DNA of 64,000 bases from Larkinella sp965227735. GTDB taxonomy: Bacteria > Bacteroidota > Bacteroidia > Cytophagales > Spirosomataceae. This document shows, in pieces, positions 29,491 to 39,320 of the stretch (positions are counted from its first letter, which is position 1; each line of letters begins with the position of its first letter). The position numbers and the translations under genes were made by a program. The DNA lies in contig NZ_OZ245776.1 of assembly GCF_965227735.1 (NCBI RefSeq), positions 3,286,001 through 3,350,000 of the forward strand. Reading direction: 5' to 3'. A model generated the notes under the pieces. It saw only the letters and a program-made list of their open reading frames with translations, ran no database searches and was not told where the DNA came from.

Positions 29491-31653
29491 TTAATTGGGT
29501 TGTTCAAAACGGCTGTTCCCCTGTTCGGCCTTGTCGCGCAGGTTTTGGGTGGGGCGAAACCGCTCTCCGCAGGCATCGGCCAGCCGGTCGGCTTCCTGCA
29601 CAAAGGTTTTTATACCCACAAAATCGACAAACGACAGCGTGCCGCCCGTGTAGGCCGGAAAACCCCAGCCCAGAATGGAGCCAATGTCGGCGTCCAGTTG
29701 GGTTCGAATCACGCCTTCTTCAAAACAGCGTACGGTTTCGATCACCTGCCGGTACAACAACCGCTTTTTAATTTCGTCAATCGAAGGCTGATTTTCGGCC
29801 AGCGGGAAGAGTTCCGACAAACCCGGCCAGAGGTGTTTCTTTTCGCCCTCGGGATAGTCGTAAAAACCGGCTTTCGATTTTTTCCCCAACCGGCCCAGGG
29901 CCACAAATTTTCCGGCTACCTGATACGCCGTATCGTCGTCGGACATCACGCCATCCCGGATGCTCTGACCGGAAATTTTGCTGATCAAATCCAGCGCGAC
30001 TTCGTCGGAAACGGCCAGCGGTCCCACCGGCATCCCGGCATTTTTTCCCGCGTTTTCGATCAAAACCGGATTCACGCCTTCTTTGAGCAACTCCATCCCT
30101 TCCGACGTGTAGGTCGTAAACACCCGCGACGTGTAGAAACCGTGGGAGTCGTTAACCACAATCGGCGTTTTGCGGATCTTTTTCACAAAATCCAGGGCGA
30201 AAGCGAGCGCATAGTCCGACGTTTGTTTTCCCACGATCACTTCCACCAACTGCATCTTATCGACCGGCGAAAAGAAATGCAGACCGATGAAATTTTCGGG
30301 TTTGGCCGATGCCTGCGCCAGTCCGCTGATCGGCAGGGTCGAGGTGTTCGACGCAAAAACGCCCGATTCAACCAGCATTGGTTCAGCTTCTTTCGTGACC
30401 TGTGCTTTCAAATCACGGTTTTCAAAAACCGCTTCGATAATAAGGTCACAGCCCCGCAAATCTTCGGCTTCGGCGGTGGTTTTGATCAGATTCAAGGTGG
30501 CTTCGGCCTTTTCGGGCGTTCCTTTCCCCCGCTCGATGGCTTTTTTGAAGACCGTCCGCGAATAGGCTTTGCCTTTTTCGGCCGCTTCGACCGACACATC
30601 TTTCAAAACCACTTCCAGACCGGCCAGTGCGGCTGCGTACGCAATGCCCGATCCCATCATACCAGCTCCCAGAATACCGACTTTTTTGACGTCTGTCGCC
30701 GGAATCGTCTTCGGACGGCTGATGCCTTTGTTGACTTCGTTCAAACCCAGAAACATCGTTTGGATCAACCCTTTGGCCACTTTCGAGGTCGCGACCTGCA
30801 CAAAATACCGGGCTTCGATCACCAGCCCGCGGTCGATGTTCACCTGCAACCCTTCGTAAACGCACGACAGGATGGCGAGGGGGGCCGGGTAGTTTCCGCG
30901 CGTTTTTTCCATCAGCATCGCTGTTCCTGCACTGAACACCCGCGCCCCCGTCGGGCTTTGCACCGCTCCACCCGGCACCTTGAAATGCTCTTTTCCGACA
31001 ATCCGACCGGTTTTTCGGTCACGCTCGTCCCACGGTTGCAAGGGTTCGGGATGGGCAGCAAGCCACGCAAAGGCTTTTTCCAGCAATTCGTCGCGGGACG
31101 TCGCCAGCTCATCGACCAGACCCAGGGCCAGGGCTTCTTTCGGACTCACGCGTTTGCCTTCCAGTAACAATGGCAGGGCCGCTTCCATCCCGAGCATTCG
31201 GGGCAACCGCTGGGTTCCGCCCCCGCCGGGCAGCAAACCCAGCGTCACTTCAGGCAAGCCAATGACGGCTTTCGGGTTATCGAGTGCAATCCGGTGGTGA
31301 CAGGCCAGACAGGCTTCGTAACCGCCACCCAGCGCCGTACCGTTGATAGCAGCGACCACCGGTTTTCCCGATGTTTCGATGCCCCGGAAAACCCGGTTCA
31401 GTTCCGCCGAAACCTTCAACATGTCCCCCGGCTCTTTGTCATTATTGCGGAGAATCATTTTCAGATCGGCGCCGGCAATGAATTCATTTTTCTCCGACGT
31501 AATGATGATGCCTTTGACCTCCGCGTCGTCGTAAGCCCGTTGCAGCGCAGCCTCGAACGCAGGTAAAGAATCGTCGTTGAGCACGTTCATGGGCGAGCTG
31601 GTCATGTTCCAGCTCAGCATAGCGACGTTTCGATCGATGGTGTAGTTAATCAT
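29491..31653 (-). CDS. fadB: fatty acid oxidation bifunctional protein: enoyl-CoA hydratase / 3-hydroxyacyl-CoA dehydrogenase
   Basis: Start chosen at ATG 31651-31653 (MINYTIDRNVAML), 10 bp after fadA; the open frame upstream lies inside fadA. The 720-residue protein has an N-terminal crotonase domain with both catalytic glutamates in context (TALGGGYEACLA and GLPEVTLGLLPGGGGTQR) and a dehydrogenase half starting at VGILGAGMMGSGIAYAAALA, with the active histidine in LHFFSPVDKMQLVE. It hydrates trans-enoyl-CoA and oxidises the hydroxyacyl-CoA with NAD in cytoplasmic beta-oxidation. Length is normal. FadB and FadJ cannot be separated from sequence alone. Confidence 0.92.
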   Translation of the reverse strand: MINYTIDRNVAMLSWNMTSSPMNVLNDDSLPAFEAALQRAYDDAEVKGIIITSEKNEFIAGADLKMILRNNDKEPGDMLKVSAELNRVFRGIETSGKPVVAAINGTALGGGYEACLACHHRIALDNPKAVIGLPEVTLGLLPGGGGTQRLPRMLGMEAALPLLLEGKRVSPKEALALGLVDELATSRDELLEKAFAWLAAHPEPLQPWDERDRKTGRIVGKEHFKVPGGAVQSPTGARVFSAGTAMLMEKTRGNYPAPLAILSCVYEGLQVNIDRGLVIEARYFVQVATSKVAKGLIQTMFLGLNEVNKGISRPKTIPATDVKKVGILGAGMMGSGIAYAAALAGLEVVLKDVSVEAAEKGKAYSRTVFKKAIERGKGTPEKAEATLNLIKTTAEAEDLRGCDLIIEAVFENRDLKAQVTKEAEPMLVESGVFASNTSTLPISGLAQASAKPENFIGLHFFSPVDKMQLVEVIVGKQTSDYALAFALDFVKKIRKTPIVVNDSHGFYTSRVFTTYTSEGMELLKEGVNPVLIENAGKNAGMPVGPLAVSDEVALDLISKISGQSIRDGVMSDDDTAYQVAGKFVALGRLGKKSKAGFYDYPEGEKKHLWPGLSELFPLAENQPSIDEIKKRLLYRQVIETVRCFEEGVIRTQLDADIGSILGWGFPAYTGGTLSFVDFVGIKTFVQEADRLADACGERFRPTQNLRDKAEQGNSRFEQPN

Positions 31654-31663
31654 GGTCAATGGC

Positions 31664-32872
31664 TTAGTTGATTCGTTCAAAAACCGTGGCAACACCCATT
31701 CCTCCGCCCACGCAGAGCGTTGCCAGCCCCGTTTGCCGACCGGTTCGTTCCAGTTCGTCCAAGAGTGTCGCCGAAAGAATGGCCCCGGTTGCGCCCAGCG
31801 GATGCCCCAATGCAATGGCTCCGCCGTTCACATTCAACCGGCTGTGATCGACGCCCAATTGGTCCATATACAGCAACGGAACGGCCGCAAACGCTTCGTT
31901 TACTTCAAACAGGTCGATGTCGCTGAGCTGCATACCGGCTTTCTTCAGCACTTTCTGCGTGGCCGGAACCACGCCGGTGAGCATGATCGTCGGTTCGGTT
32001 CCAATAACGGCAAAAGCCCGGATGCGGGCGCGGGGTTTCAGACCGGTTTTTTCACCAAATTCTTTCGAACCAATCAACAGTCCGGCGGCTCCGTCGACAA
32101 TCTGTGAGGAATTTCCCGCGTGGTGAATGTGGTTGATTTGGGCCAGATCGGCGTATTTCAGTAGGGCCAGCGCATCGAAACCGGCTTTCCCGATGGCTTC
32201 AAAGGCGGGTTTTAGTTTCGACAGACTTTCGGCGGTGGTGCCCGGACGAACACCTTCATCGCGATCAAGCAGGGTAGCGCCTAGCTCGTCTTTGATGGCA
32301 ACCAGTGTCCGGCCAAACCGGTTTTCCTGCTGGGCCACCGTAGCGCGTCGGTACGATTCGGCCGCAAAGGCGTCGGCATCGGCGCGGCTAAAACCGTATT
32401 TGGTCGCAATTAAATCGGCGGAAATACCCTGCGGAATGATGTTGTGCCGGGCCACAATCTGCGGATTCATGAAAAGCGCCCCGCCGTCGGAACCGATGGG
32501 AACGCGGGACATCGACTCCACACCACCGGCCACAACGGCTTCAAACTGCCCCGACAGGACATAAGCTGCCGCCATGTTGATGGCTTCGAGTCCGGACGAG
32601 CAAAAGCGGTTTAGTTGCACCCCGGCGACGGTTTCGGCGTAGCCCGCTTCGATGACAGCGGTACGGGCGATGTCGGCGCCCTGTTCGCCAATGGGCGTTA
32701 CGCAGCCCATGATGACGTCGTCGAGAAGAGCGGTATCGAGTTGATTCCGGTTCTTGAGTTCGCGCAGAACGCTGGTCAGTAATTGAATGGGCTGGACGTC
32801 GTGGAGGGAGCCGTCACTTTTTCCCCGGCCACGGGGTGTGCGAACAGCGTCATAAACAAAGGCCTGGGTCAT
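31664..32872 (-). CDS. fadA: acetyl-CoA C-acyltransferase (3-ketoacyl-CoA thiolase)
   Basis: The 402-residue thiolase cleaves 3-ketoacyl-CoA in the last step of beta-oxidation. The nucleophilic cysteine is in NRFCSSGLEA near residue 90, the histidine in NGGAIALGHPLGATGA near 353 and the second cysteine in TLCVGGGMG near 385. It is the first gene of the probable operon fadA-fadB-M28 peptidase, with 10 bp to fadB. A Bacteroidota -7 box lies about 60 bp upstream. Confidence 0.93.
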   Translation of the reverse strand: MTQAFVYDAVRTPRGRGKSDGSLHDVQPIQLLTSVLRELKNRNQLDTALLDDVIMGCVTPIGEQGADIARTAVIEAGYAETVAGVQLNRFCSSGLEAINMAAAYVLSGQFEAVVAGGVESMSRVPIGSDGGALFMNPQIVARHNIIPQGISADLIATKYGFSRADADAFAAESYRRATVAQQENRFGRTLVAIKDELGATLLDRDEGVRPGTTAESLSKLKPAFEAIGKAGFDALALLKYADLAQINHIHHAGNSSQIVDGAAGLLIGSKEFGEKTGLKPRARIRAFAVIGTEPTIMLTGVVPATQKVLKKAGMQLSDIDLFEVNEAFAAVPLLYMDQLGVDHSRLNVNGGAIALGHPLGATGAILSATLLDELERTGRQTGLATLCVGGGMGVATVFERIN

Positions 32873-32929
32873 AGGAATGGTTGCTTATCGGATTTCACAA
32901 CCGTATGCGGACATACGATCACCGAAAAA

Positions 32930-32937
32930 CAAACTTA
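32930..32937 (-). promoter_or_regulatory. Bacteroidota -7 promoter element for the fad operon
   Basis: The minus strand reads TAAGTTTG here, matching TAnnTTTG. A TTTG at 32962-32965 could be the -33 box but the 24-base spacer is long. The predicted leader before fadA is about 50 bases. Confidence 0.45.
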
Positions 32938-33016
32938 CCGGTATGCCCAATAGGCCGCAAGCAAATACCTTAAAATCGACAGGCTGAATTGGTGATTTTC
33001 CTGAACTCGTGGAAAA

Positions 33017-34963
33017 TTAGAGTTCAACCGCTTCCGGTTTTTGGGAATCCAATGCGGTAAAAATGGAGTTTTTACTAATGTATTCCGGGATGACCAGTTT
33101 GATAATCCGCACCAGTTTCGTGGCATCGCCCTCGACCAGGCGATACCGCAGTTCTTCCAGAACAGCTTTTATCTCGTTCACGTCCGGCGTATTGACCCGG
33201 GCAACCATGATTTTCGGATGGTGGGTCGGCAAGGTCTCTTCGTTGTTGTTCAAGAGTTCTTCAAACAGTTTTTCGCCCGGACGTAACCCGCTGTATATCA
33301 TCTGGATTTCTTTTCCCACAGTATACCCGGAAAGGTGAATCATTTTTCGGGCCAGTTCGGCGATTCGTACGGGTTCGCCCATATCGAACACGAACACTTC
33401 GCCCCCTTTGCCCATCGTTCCGGCTTCGAGCACCAACTGGCAGGCTTCGGGAATGGTCATGAAATAGCGGATGATGTCCGGATGCGTTACTGTTACCGGC
33501 CCACCGGCCTGGATTTGCTGCCGGAAAACCGTTACGACCGACCCATTGGAACCCAGCACGTTACCGAACCGCGTGGCAATAAACCGGGTCTGGCGCAGCT
33601 TGCCAGGCTGCCGATTCAGGCTCTGCACGTACATTTCGGCCAGGCGTTTGGTAGCTCCCATCACGTTGGTGGGGTTCACCGCCTTGTCCGTCGAAATCAT
33701 GACAAATTTCCGAACACCGAATTGAATTGCTAAATCGGCCACAATCTGAGTTCCCAGCACATTGACCCGAACGGCTTCGTAGGGGTGCTCTTCCATCAAC
33801 GGAACGTGTTTGTAGGCAGCCGCGTGAAAGACGAAATCGGGTTTGACATCCCGGAAAATATGGTGCATTCGCACTTCATCGGCCACATCACCAATTTTCA
33901 GAGTCAGGTGGGTGGTGGCCAGCACGTTTTTATATTCCCGGCGCAAATTAAATTCCAGATCGAACAAGGCCGACTCGGCCTGATCCAGCAATACAATCGT
34001 ATGCGGTCTATGACTGATCACTTGCCGAACCAGCTCGCTCCCGATAGACCCGGCGGCTCCGGTAACGAGCACCACCTGATTGCGCAGTTGTTCGCCGGTA
34101 ACCGGATTGACGACCTGAATGGGAGCCCGTCCCAGCAAATCTTCAATCCGAACGTCCCGAATCTGCGAAGATTTTAATTCGCCGTCGATCCACTGCCCCA
34201 CCGTCGGAATGGTTTTCACACTGACGTGATGTTGTAGAAAAAACTCGGTTATTTCGTTTTTCTGACGCAGATCGGCGGTTCCCATCGCCAAAATCACCTG
34301 CGGCAGAATGGCCTGATTCCGTACATACCGCTCATAGGCCTCCTGGCGCGAGATGACTTTTATGCCCTGAATTACTTTTTGAATTTTGTACGGATTATCG
34401 TCAATAAATGCCAGAATGGTGTAGCGCTGGATGGAGTCCTGGGCAAGGGCCTTGCGCGTCAACAGGCCCGTTTCGCCCGCGCCATAAATCAACACCGGTT
34501 GTCGGACTCCTCCGTTCCCGGCCCGCAAGGTCCAGTAAAATGCTTTGGCCATAAACCGGCTGACGGATAGCAGTACGAGGCAGGAAAAATAGTCGATCAG
34601 TAAGATGGACACCGGAATATAAACCGAAACCCGCCCGGTCAGTTGCCAGAAAAGAAACGAACCCACCGCCGTGACAACTGCGCTGAGCGTAACGGCATAA
34701 ACCAGCAAGGTGACATCTTCCAGACTCGTGTGCCGGATAATGCCCTGATAAGGCCGAAACAGCAAAAAAAACAGAAACCGAATACCGACAATGACCTGTA
34801 AACAATATAAAAAGTCGGCCCGGTTAAGACCACTGGTTTCAAAATTAAACCGCAGAAGATAAGCGACGGAAAACGATACAATACAGATGATTACATCGAT
34901 ACTCAGCACGAGATAACTGGACACGAAGCGTGTTGCACTCGTTTTTAGTAGTTTTTCAATCAT
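33017..34963 (-). CDS. CapD/FlaA1-type nucleoside-diphosphate-sugar 4,6-dehydratase (membrane-anchored)
   Basis: Start chosen at ATG 34961-34963 (MIEKLLKTSATRFV); the open frame upstream is not coding-like. The 648-residue product has four N-terminal membrane helices (about residues 15-120), a first Rossmann-like domain (VLIYGAGETGLLTRKAL) and a C-terminal SDR domain (VLVTGAAGSIGSELVRQ) with the STDKAVNPTNVMGATKR motif, in which Met replaces the usual catalytic Tyr, as in WbpM/CapD enzymes. It probably converts UDP-GlcNAc to a 4-keto-6-deoxy sugar for capsule or O-antigen at the inner membrane. Confidence 0.88.
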   Translation of the reverse strand: MIEKLLKTSATRFVSSYLVLSIDVIICIVSFSVAYLLRFNFETSGLNRADFLYCLQVIVGIRFLFFLLFRPYQGIIRHTSLEDVTLLVYAVTLSAVVTAVGSFLFWQLTGRVSVYIPVSILLIDYFSCLVLLSVSRFMAKAFYWTLRAGNGGVRQPVLIYGAGETGLLTRKALAQDSIQRYTILAFIDDNPYKIQKVIQGIKVISRQEAYERYVRNQAILPQVILAMGTADLRQKNEITEFFLQHHVSVKTIPTVGQWIDGELKSSQIRDVRIEDLLGRAPIQVVNPVTGEQLRNQVVLVTGAAGSIGSELVRQVISHRPHTIVLLDQAESALFDLEFNLRREYKNVLATTHLTLKIGDVADEVRMHHIFRDVKPDFVFHAAAYKHVPLMEEHPYEAVRVNVLGTQIVADLAIQFGVRKFVMISTDKAVNPTNVMGATKRLAEMYVQSLNRQPGKLRQTRFIATRFGNVLGSNGSVVTVFRQQIQAGGPVTVTHPDIIRYFMTIPEACQLVLEAGTMGKGGEVFVFDMGEPVRIAELARKMIHLSGYTVGKEIQMIYSGLRPGEKLFEELLNNNEETLPTHHPKIMVARVNTPDVNEIKAVLEELRYRLVEGDATKLVRIIKLVIPEYISKNSIFTALDSQKPEAVEL

Positions 34964-35088
34964 TTTTTCACAGGTCGGTAAATACTGGTTATCTAACTGC
35001 CGGTTATTGCTGCGCGTGTTCTGCAAAATTGCTTTTACAAACAAGTATAAGAATATTAAAACAAACTTTCACTATCGGTGTAAAACGG

Positions 35089-36006
35089 CTAGGCTAATAA
35101 CGCCCGCAGGGCTGGCAACAAGTCTGGGAATTGATACTCAAATGCAGTTTCTTCCCGGATCCGTTTATTCAACACATAGTTGCCTCCCAGTACCACAATC
35201 GCCATTTCACCAAAAAGCAACCGAATGGCAAAGGCCGGTACGCGGGGTAAAAGATGCGGCTTGTTGAGTAAATCTATTATTTGACGCGTAAAAGTCTCAT
35301 TAGTCACAGGCCGGGCGGCAACGGCGTTATAAATTCCCCGCCAACGCTCATCGGTAGCCGCCTGAACATACATCCGGCAGAGGTCATCAATGTGAATCCA
35401 CGACATGTATTGTTGCCCCGACCCCAGCGGAGCACCGGCTCCCAGGCGAATGGGCTGCACGAGTTTGGGCAAAGCACCGCCCTCCATCGTCAGCACAATT
35501 CCCGTCCGGAGTTTAACGGTCCGAATGCCTAAGGCGGCCACTTCGTCGACCGAACGCTCCCAGGCCCGAACCACCTGCGCCAGAAAATCACTTCCGCCTT
35601 CGCTGATTTCCGTCAGCGGGCGGTCGCCGGTATCTCCGCCGTAATAGCCGATGGCCGAAGACGAGACAAACGACTGAACGTGGTGTTTGCCCGAACGCAG
35701 GGCATTGGCCAGTAATTGGGTGGATTTGGTGCGGCTTTCAATGATTTGCTGTTTACGCTGGTCGGTCCAGCGTTCGTCGGCAATGCCGGTCCCGGCCAGG
35801 TGAATAATGTGGTCAGCCGTCAGGATGGCCTGCGGATCGATATGCCCTTTGTCGATGTCCCACTGATAAACTGTGACATTCGGAGTATCTTTTTTGGATG
35901 CAGAACGACTCAGCAACGATACCTGAAAGCCCTGCTGAAGCAACATTTGGGTAAGTCGGCGGCCGATGGTGCCGGTGCCGCCGGTAATCAGAATAGTTTT
36001 TGCCAT
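35089..36006 (-). CDS. TIGR01777 family NAD-dependent epimerase-like protein
   Basis: The 305-residue extended SDR protein opens with ILITGGTGTIGRRLTQMLL, a nucleotide-binding loop, and has the family's VSSSAIGYYGGDTGDRPLTE segment near 110 and a C-terminal DUF1731-like region (LPRVPAFAIRLLFGEMA). Family members (YfcH, SDR39U1) have no established substrate. It lies about 125 bp upstream of the CapD-like gene on the same strand and 59 bp downstream of dsbD, so operon membership is uncertain. Confidence 0.88.
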   Translation of the reverse strand: MAKTILITGGTGTIGRRLTQMLLQQGFQVSLLSRSASKKDTPNVTVYQWDIDKGHIDPQAILTADHIIHLAGTGIADERWTDQRKQQIIESRTKSTQLLANALRSGKHHVQSFVSSSAIGYYGGDTGDRPLTEISEGGSDFLAQVVRAWERSVDEVAALGIRTVKLRTGIVLTMEGGALPKLVQPIRLGAGAPLGSGQQYMSWIHIDDLCRMYVQAATDERWRGIYNAVAARPVTNETFTRQIIDLLNKPHLLPRVPAFAIRLLFGEMAIVVLGGNYVLNKRIREETAFEYQFPDLLPALRALLA

Positions 36007-36065
36007 GACGATAGAGGATGGTCATGGTTTAACCAACCGTAGAATGAATTTGTTGCCTTCCCGGC

Positions 36066-38228
36066 TTATTTCAAAGCCGATAATTGCTCCTGATTGGGCA
36101 GTGACGAACGGACCGCGACGGTTTGCGGGGCGGCAAAAACCGTCTTGCCTTCATCCAGAAAACCGGCGAAATTATTGACATCCAAGTCATAATTCTTCGG
36201 CTTGACCAGTAGTTTTCCCGTTTGATCCACGATGCAGTAGTGAGGCTGGGCGTTGTTGTTGTAACGAACAATCTGCAAATCGGCATTTTGCGCCCCGATG
36301 GTTTTCTTTTGCTTTTTGTCGTAGGTCGAAGTATACCAGGCGGATTCCGGCAATTCGGTTTTGTCATCGACATATAAGGCCAGAATGACGTAGTCGTTTT
36401 GCAACCGGCGCAGAATCGGCTCTTCCGACCACACGCGGGCTTCCATTTCCCGGCAATTCACGCAGCCGTGGCCCGTGAAGTCAATGAAAACGGGCTTGTT
36501 CACTTTGGCCGCGTAGGCCAGCGCCTGTTTGTAGTCGAAAAAACCCTGCAGTCCGTGCGGCAACCGGAATAATTCGCTGTATTTTGGTTTTTCGCCCAAC
36601 GTATTTTGTTCCGGCGTAGCGTTGCTGGCACCCCGGAAGCCAAAATCCTGGGTCGTTTCGGGTGGCAGATAACCGGCCAGGGCTTTCAAGGGGGCGCCCC
36701 ACAAACCGGGAATCATGTACACCACAAACGCGAAGGTAACGATAGCCAGCAGCAGACGCGGCACACTGACGGTTTTGGTTTCGCTGTCGTGCGGCAGCCG
36801 GACTTTTCCGAGCAGGTAAAAACCGATGAGGGCAAAAATGACGATCCAGAAAGCCAGGTACACTTCACGGTCGAGCAAATTCCAGTGATAAACCTGGTCG
36901 GCAATGCTCAGGAATTTCAACGCCAGCGCTAGTTCCAGAAAGCCCAGCACCACCTTCACCGCGTTCAGCCAGCCGCCTGATTTCGGCAGGCTTTTAAGCC
37001 ACTGCGGAAAAGCAGCAAACAGCGTAAACGGAATGGCGAAAGCCGCCGAAAAAGCCGCCATGCCGACAATCGGTTTCAACACTTCGCCCCCCGCGGAGGC
37101 CACCAGCAAACTGCCGACAATCGGCCCCGTACAGGAAAACGACACCAGTACCAGCGTGAAGGCCATGAACAGAATCCCGGCTATACCGCCTTTTTCGGAC
37201 TTGGCATCAATGGAATTGACCAGCGAATTCGGCAAAACAATTTCGAACAAGCCCAAAAACGACAGCCCAAAAATGAAGAAAATGGCGAAAAACAGGACGT
37301 TGGGAAGCCAGTGGGTACTGACGAAATTGGCAAATGCCGGGCCGTTGATCCGCGAAACCACGGTGCCAATCAGCACGTAAATAAAAATAATGGACAAACC
37401 GTACAAAACCGCTTTCCATAATCCGTGGTCTTGTTTGGTAAAGTAGCTGACCGTCATCGGAATGATCGGAAATACGCAGGGCGTCAGCAAAGCCAGCAGA
37501 CCCGACAGAAAAGCGGCAATCATAAATCCGATCAGCGACTCTTCCGGTTTTTCCGCCGACGCATCGGTCAGTTGGGGTGTAGCAACCGGCGCTTCGGCGG
37601 TGGTTACGGTTTCCGAATCCGGGCTGGCGGCTCCGGTTGGAGGGGCAACGGCAACGCGGGAATTTGTATCTGACGTGATTGAAGTGGATGCGGGTTCGCC
37701 TGTTGCGACGGCTTCCGAAGTTGGTTTGACGGGCGCTGGTGCCGCAGCCGCGCCCACGGTTTTTACCGAAACCGAAAACTCGTGTTCGGCAGGTGGCAGG
37801 CAGTTGGTGCCGGAGCAGGTTTGGTATTCCAACGTTCCGGCAATAACCGGATTGGCTTTCAGAATTTTAACCTTTTGAATGAGCGTCGCTTTGTTCTCAA
37901 AAAACCGCACTTTGCTGTTCCAGACTTCTTCAAACTCCTCTTTCGGAGCTACAGAAACGAACGAGCCGACTTTTTCAAAGCTGCCGTTTTCCTTTAACTT
38001 CAAGGTCGTCGGAATCGGGCCAATGTCCGGATTCAGGTCCGAAGCATACATATGCCAGCCTTTATCGATGGTCGCATTCATGCGGATCTCAATCACCTCA
38101 CCGACTTTGGCTTCGGTTTTCGATGCGGTGAACGTCCAATGCGTCGGATCAGGCTGAATTTGCGCTGTCGCCGTCAGCGTTACGAAAAATACCGTCAGAA
38201 AAGAGAAAAAATGACCAACTTGTTTCAT
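36066..38228 (-). CDS. dsbD: protein-disulfide reductase DsbD family, thiol:disulfide interchange
   Basis: The 720-residue protein has a signal peptide, an N-terminal periplasmic DsbD-alpha-like domain (YQTCSGTNCLPP cysteines near residue 135), a central membrane region of about eight helices with paired cysteines in LLTPCVFPIIPM and SFSCTGPIVGS, and a C-terminal thioredoxin-like domain with FIDFTGHGCVNCREME. Together these carry electrons from cytoplasmic thioredoxin across the inner membrane to reduce periplasmic disulfides or support cytochrome c maturation. A long Thr/Ala/Glu-rich linker lies near residues 160-225. All three cysteine pairs are present. Confidence 0.9.
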   Translation of the reverse strand: MKQVGHFFSFLTVFFVTLTATAQIQPDPTHWTFTASKTEAKVGEVIEIRMNATIDKGWHMYASDLNPDIGPIPTTLKLKENGSFEKVGSFVSVAPKEEFEEVWNSKVRFFENKATLIQKVKILKANPVIAGTLEYQTCSGTNCLPPAEHEFSVSVKTVGAAAAPAPVKPTSEAVATGEPASTSITSDTNSRVAVAPPTGAASPDSETVTTAEAPVATPQLTDASAEKPEESLIGFMIAAFLSGLLALLTPCVFPIIPMTVSYFTKQDHGLWKAVLYGLSIIFIYVLIGTVVSRINGPAFANFVSTHWLPNVLFFAIFFIFGLSFLGLFEIVLPNSLVNSIDAKSEKGGIAGILFMAFTLVLVSFSCTGPIVGSLLVASAGGEVLKPIVGMAAFSAAFAIPFTLFAAFPQWLKSLPKSGGWLNAVKVVLGFLELALALKFLSIADQVYHWNLLDREVYLAFWIVIFALIGFYLLGKVRLPHDSETKTVSVPRLLLAIVTFAFVVYMIPGLWGAPLKALAGYLPPETTQDFGFRGASNATPEQNTLGEKPKYSELFRLPHGLQGFFDYKQALAYAAKVNKPVFIDFTGHGCVNCREMEARVWSEEPILRRLQNDYVILALYVDDKTELPESAWYTSTYDKKQKKTIGAQNADLQIVRYNNNAQPHYCIVDQTGKLLVKPKNYDLDVNNFAGFLDEGKTVFAAPQTVAVRSSLPNQEQLSALK

Positions 38229-38318
38229 ATCAATGGCTTACTAAATTGCCCAACCTTACAACACGATTTCTGCAAAAATATCTCCAATCCACGCACAAAT
38301 CATCCGGACACCAAAAAA

Positions 38319-38348
38319 AACACCCTGCCGGAGCTCCAGCGGGGTGTT
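38319..38348 (-). terminator. intrinsic terminator downstream of the PhyH gene
   Basis: The stem AACACCCTGC / GCGGGGTGTT (38319-38328 and 38339-38348) is followed on the minus strand by a run of T's (complement of 38313-38320). It would end the transcript of the dioxygenase gene at 38484-39320. Confidence 0.75.
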
Positions 38349-38378
38349 CTGCACAACCAACCTATATTTTGTTTTAGT

Positions 38379-38483
38379 AAGGACGAAAGAGCAGAGACAA
38401 GAGAATAAAGAGAAACCATTTAACCACAAAGCAGTCAGTCTTTATTCTCTCGTCTATCCTCTCTTGTCTTTATTCTCTATTCT
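38379..38483. repeat. low-complexity imperfect hairpin downstream of PhyH
   Basis: AGACAAGAGAATAAAGAG at about 38394 is complementary, with one mismatch, to TCTTTATTCTCTCGTCT ending near 38455. The word TCTTTATTCTCT recurs at 38466, giving a second possible partner. One arm is almost free of C. It immediately follows the PhyH stop codon. Confidence 0.55.
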
Positions 38484-39320
38484 TTACTCTCTTTTAAACA
38501 GCAACGGATTCAGCTCGCCTTCGGGTTTGCTACCGATGGGGTAACTCCCCAACCACGTCGTCCAGTCAGCTTCCTGATAGGTATTTTGGGGCTGCGTAAT
38601 GGTCTGTTCGGCATCCATGTAAATCATCGTCATCACCTTGCGCGGGGTGCTGGAGGTGTTGGGCCCCGCCCGGTGGAACGTCCAACCGGCGTGGTAGCTC
38701 ACCTCGCCCAGCTCGAAAGGTGTGTCGTTGATGGTAAAATTCTGGTTGGCCAGTTCCTCGGCCAGCAACCGCTCGCTTTCGTCGCTGATCTCGATGTTGC
38801 GGCCAATTTCCACCTGCTGGCTCTGCTCGGCGAAGGCCAGCGGCCCCATTTCCATCGGGGTGTCCTGCAACGGTATCCAGACAGTAACGGTTTTGGGAGA
38901 CGAAAGAGGCCAGTAGAACTGGTCGGCGTGCCAGGGCGTAAAACCGCCCGACGGTTCTTTGTACAGCGCCTGATCGTGGTAAAGCCGAACGGCATCGACG
39001 CCCATCAGATCGGCCGCGATTTGGGCCAGCCGACGGGAGAATACGAACTCTCTGGCGGTTTTGTCTTCCCGCCAGAGGTTCATAATCTGGAGGAACGCGC
39101 GCTCGTAGGTCGTACGCTCTTCCATGGATTTAGTCAGGGTATTCAGCCTGATTACCAGATCGGTAATTACTTCTCCGTAGTGCTTGAGAACGTCCGGGCT
39201 GAGCACATTTTTTAATTTGACGTAACCGTTTTTTTGATAAAACGCGATTGCTTCCGGACTGACGGTATAGGCTTCGTTCAGTTCGTCGAGCAAAGAAGTG
39301 TTGTCAACGGTCACGGGCAT
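38484..39320 (-). CDS. phytanoyl-CoA dioxygenase (PhyH) family Fe(II)/2-oxoglutarate oxygenase
   Basis: Start chosen at ATG 39318-39320 (MPVTVDNTSLLDEL); a GTG 11 codons upstream is the alternative. The 278-residue product has the PhyH layout: FYQKNGYVKLKNVLSPDVL near residue 28, the iron-binding HADQFYWPLS (HxD) near 130 and a distal histidine in SYHAGWTFHRAGPNTS near 205 followed by the RKVMTMIYMD strand. It should hydroxylate a small organic substrate using Fe(II) and 2-oxoglutarate; the substrate cannot be told. It is divergent from an AraC regulator, its likely controller. Confidence 0.88.
   Translation of the reverse strand: MPVTVDNTSLLDELNEAYTVSPEAIAFYQKNGYVKLKNVLSPDVLKHYGEVITDLVIRLNTLTKSMEERTTYERAFLQIMNLWREDKTAREFVFSRRLAQIAADLMGVDAVRLYHDQALYKEPSGGFTPWHADQFYWPLSSPKTVTVWIPLQDTPMEMGPLAFAEQSQQVEIGRNIEISDESERLLAEELANQNFTINDTPFELGEVSYHAGWTFHRAGPNTSSTPRKVMTMIYMDAEQTITQPQNTYQEADWTTWLGSYPIGSKPEGELNPLLFKRE

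Noticed and set aside
29482..31167. Long plus-strand open frame (561 codons) opposite fadB
   Set aside because: It is the antisense shadow of a well-conserved gene, rich in Phe/Arg/His, with no domain.
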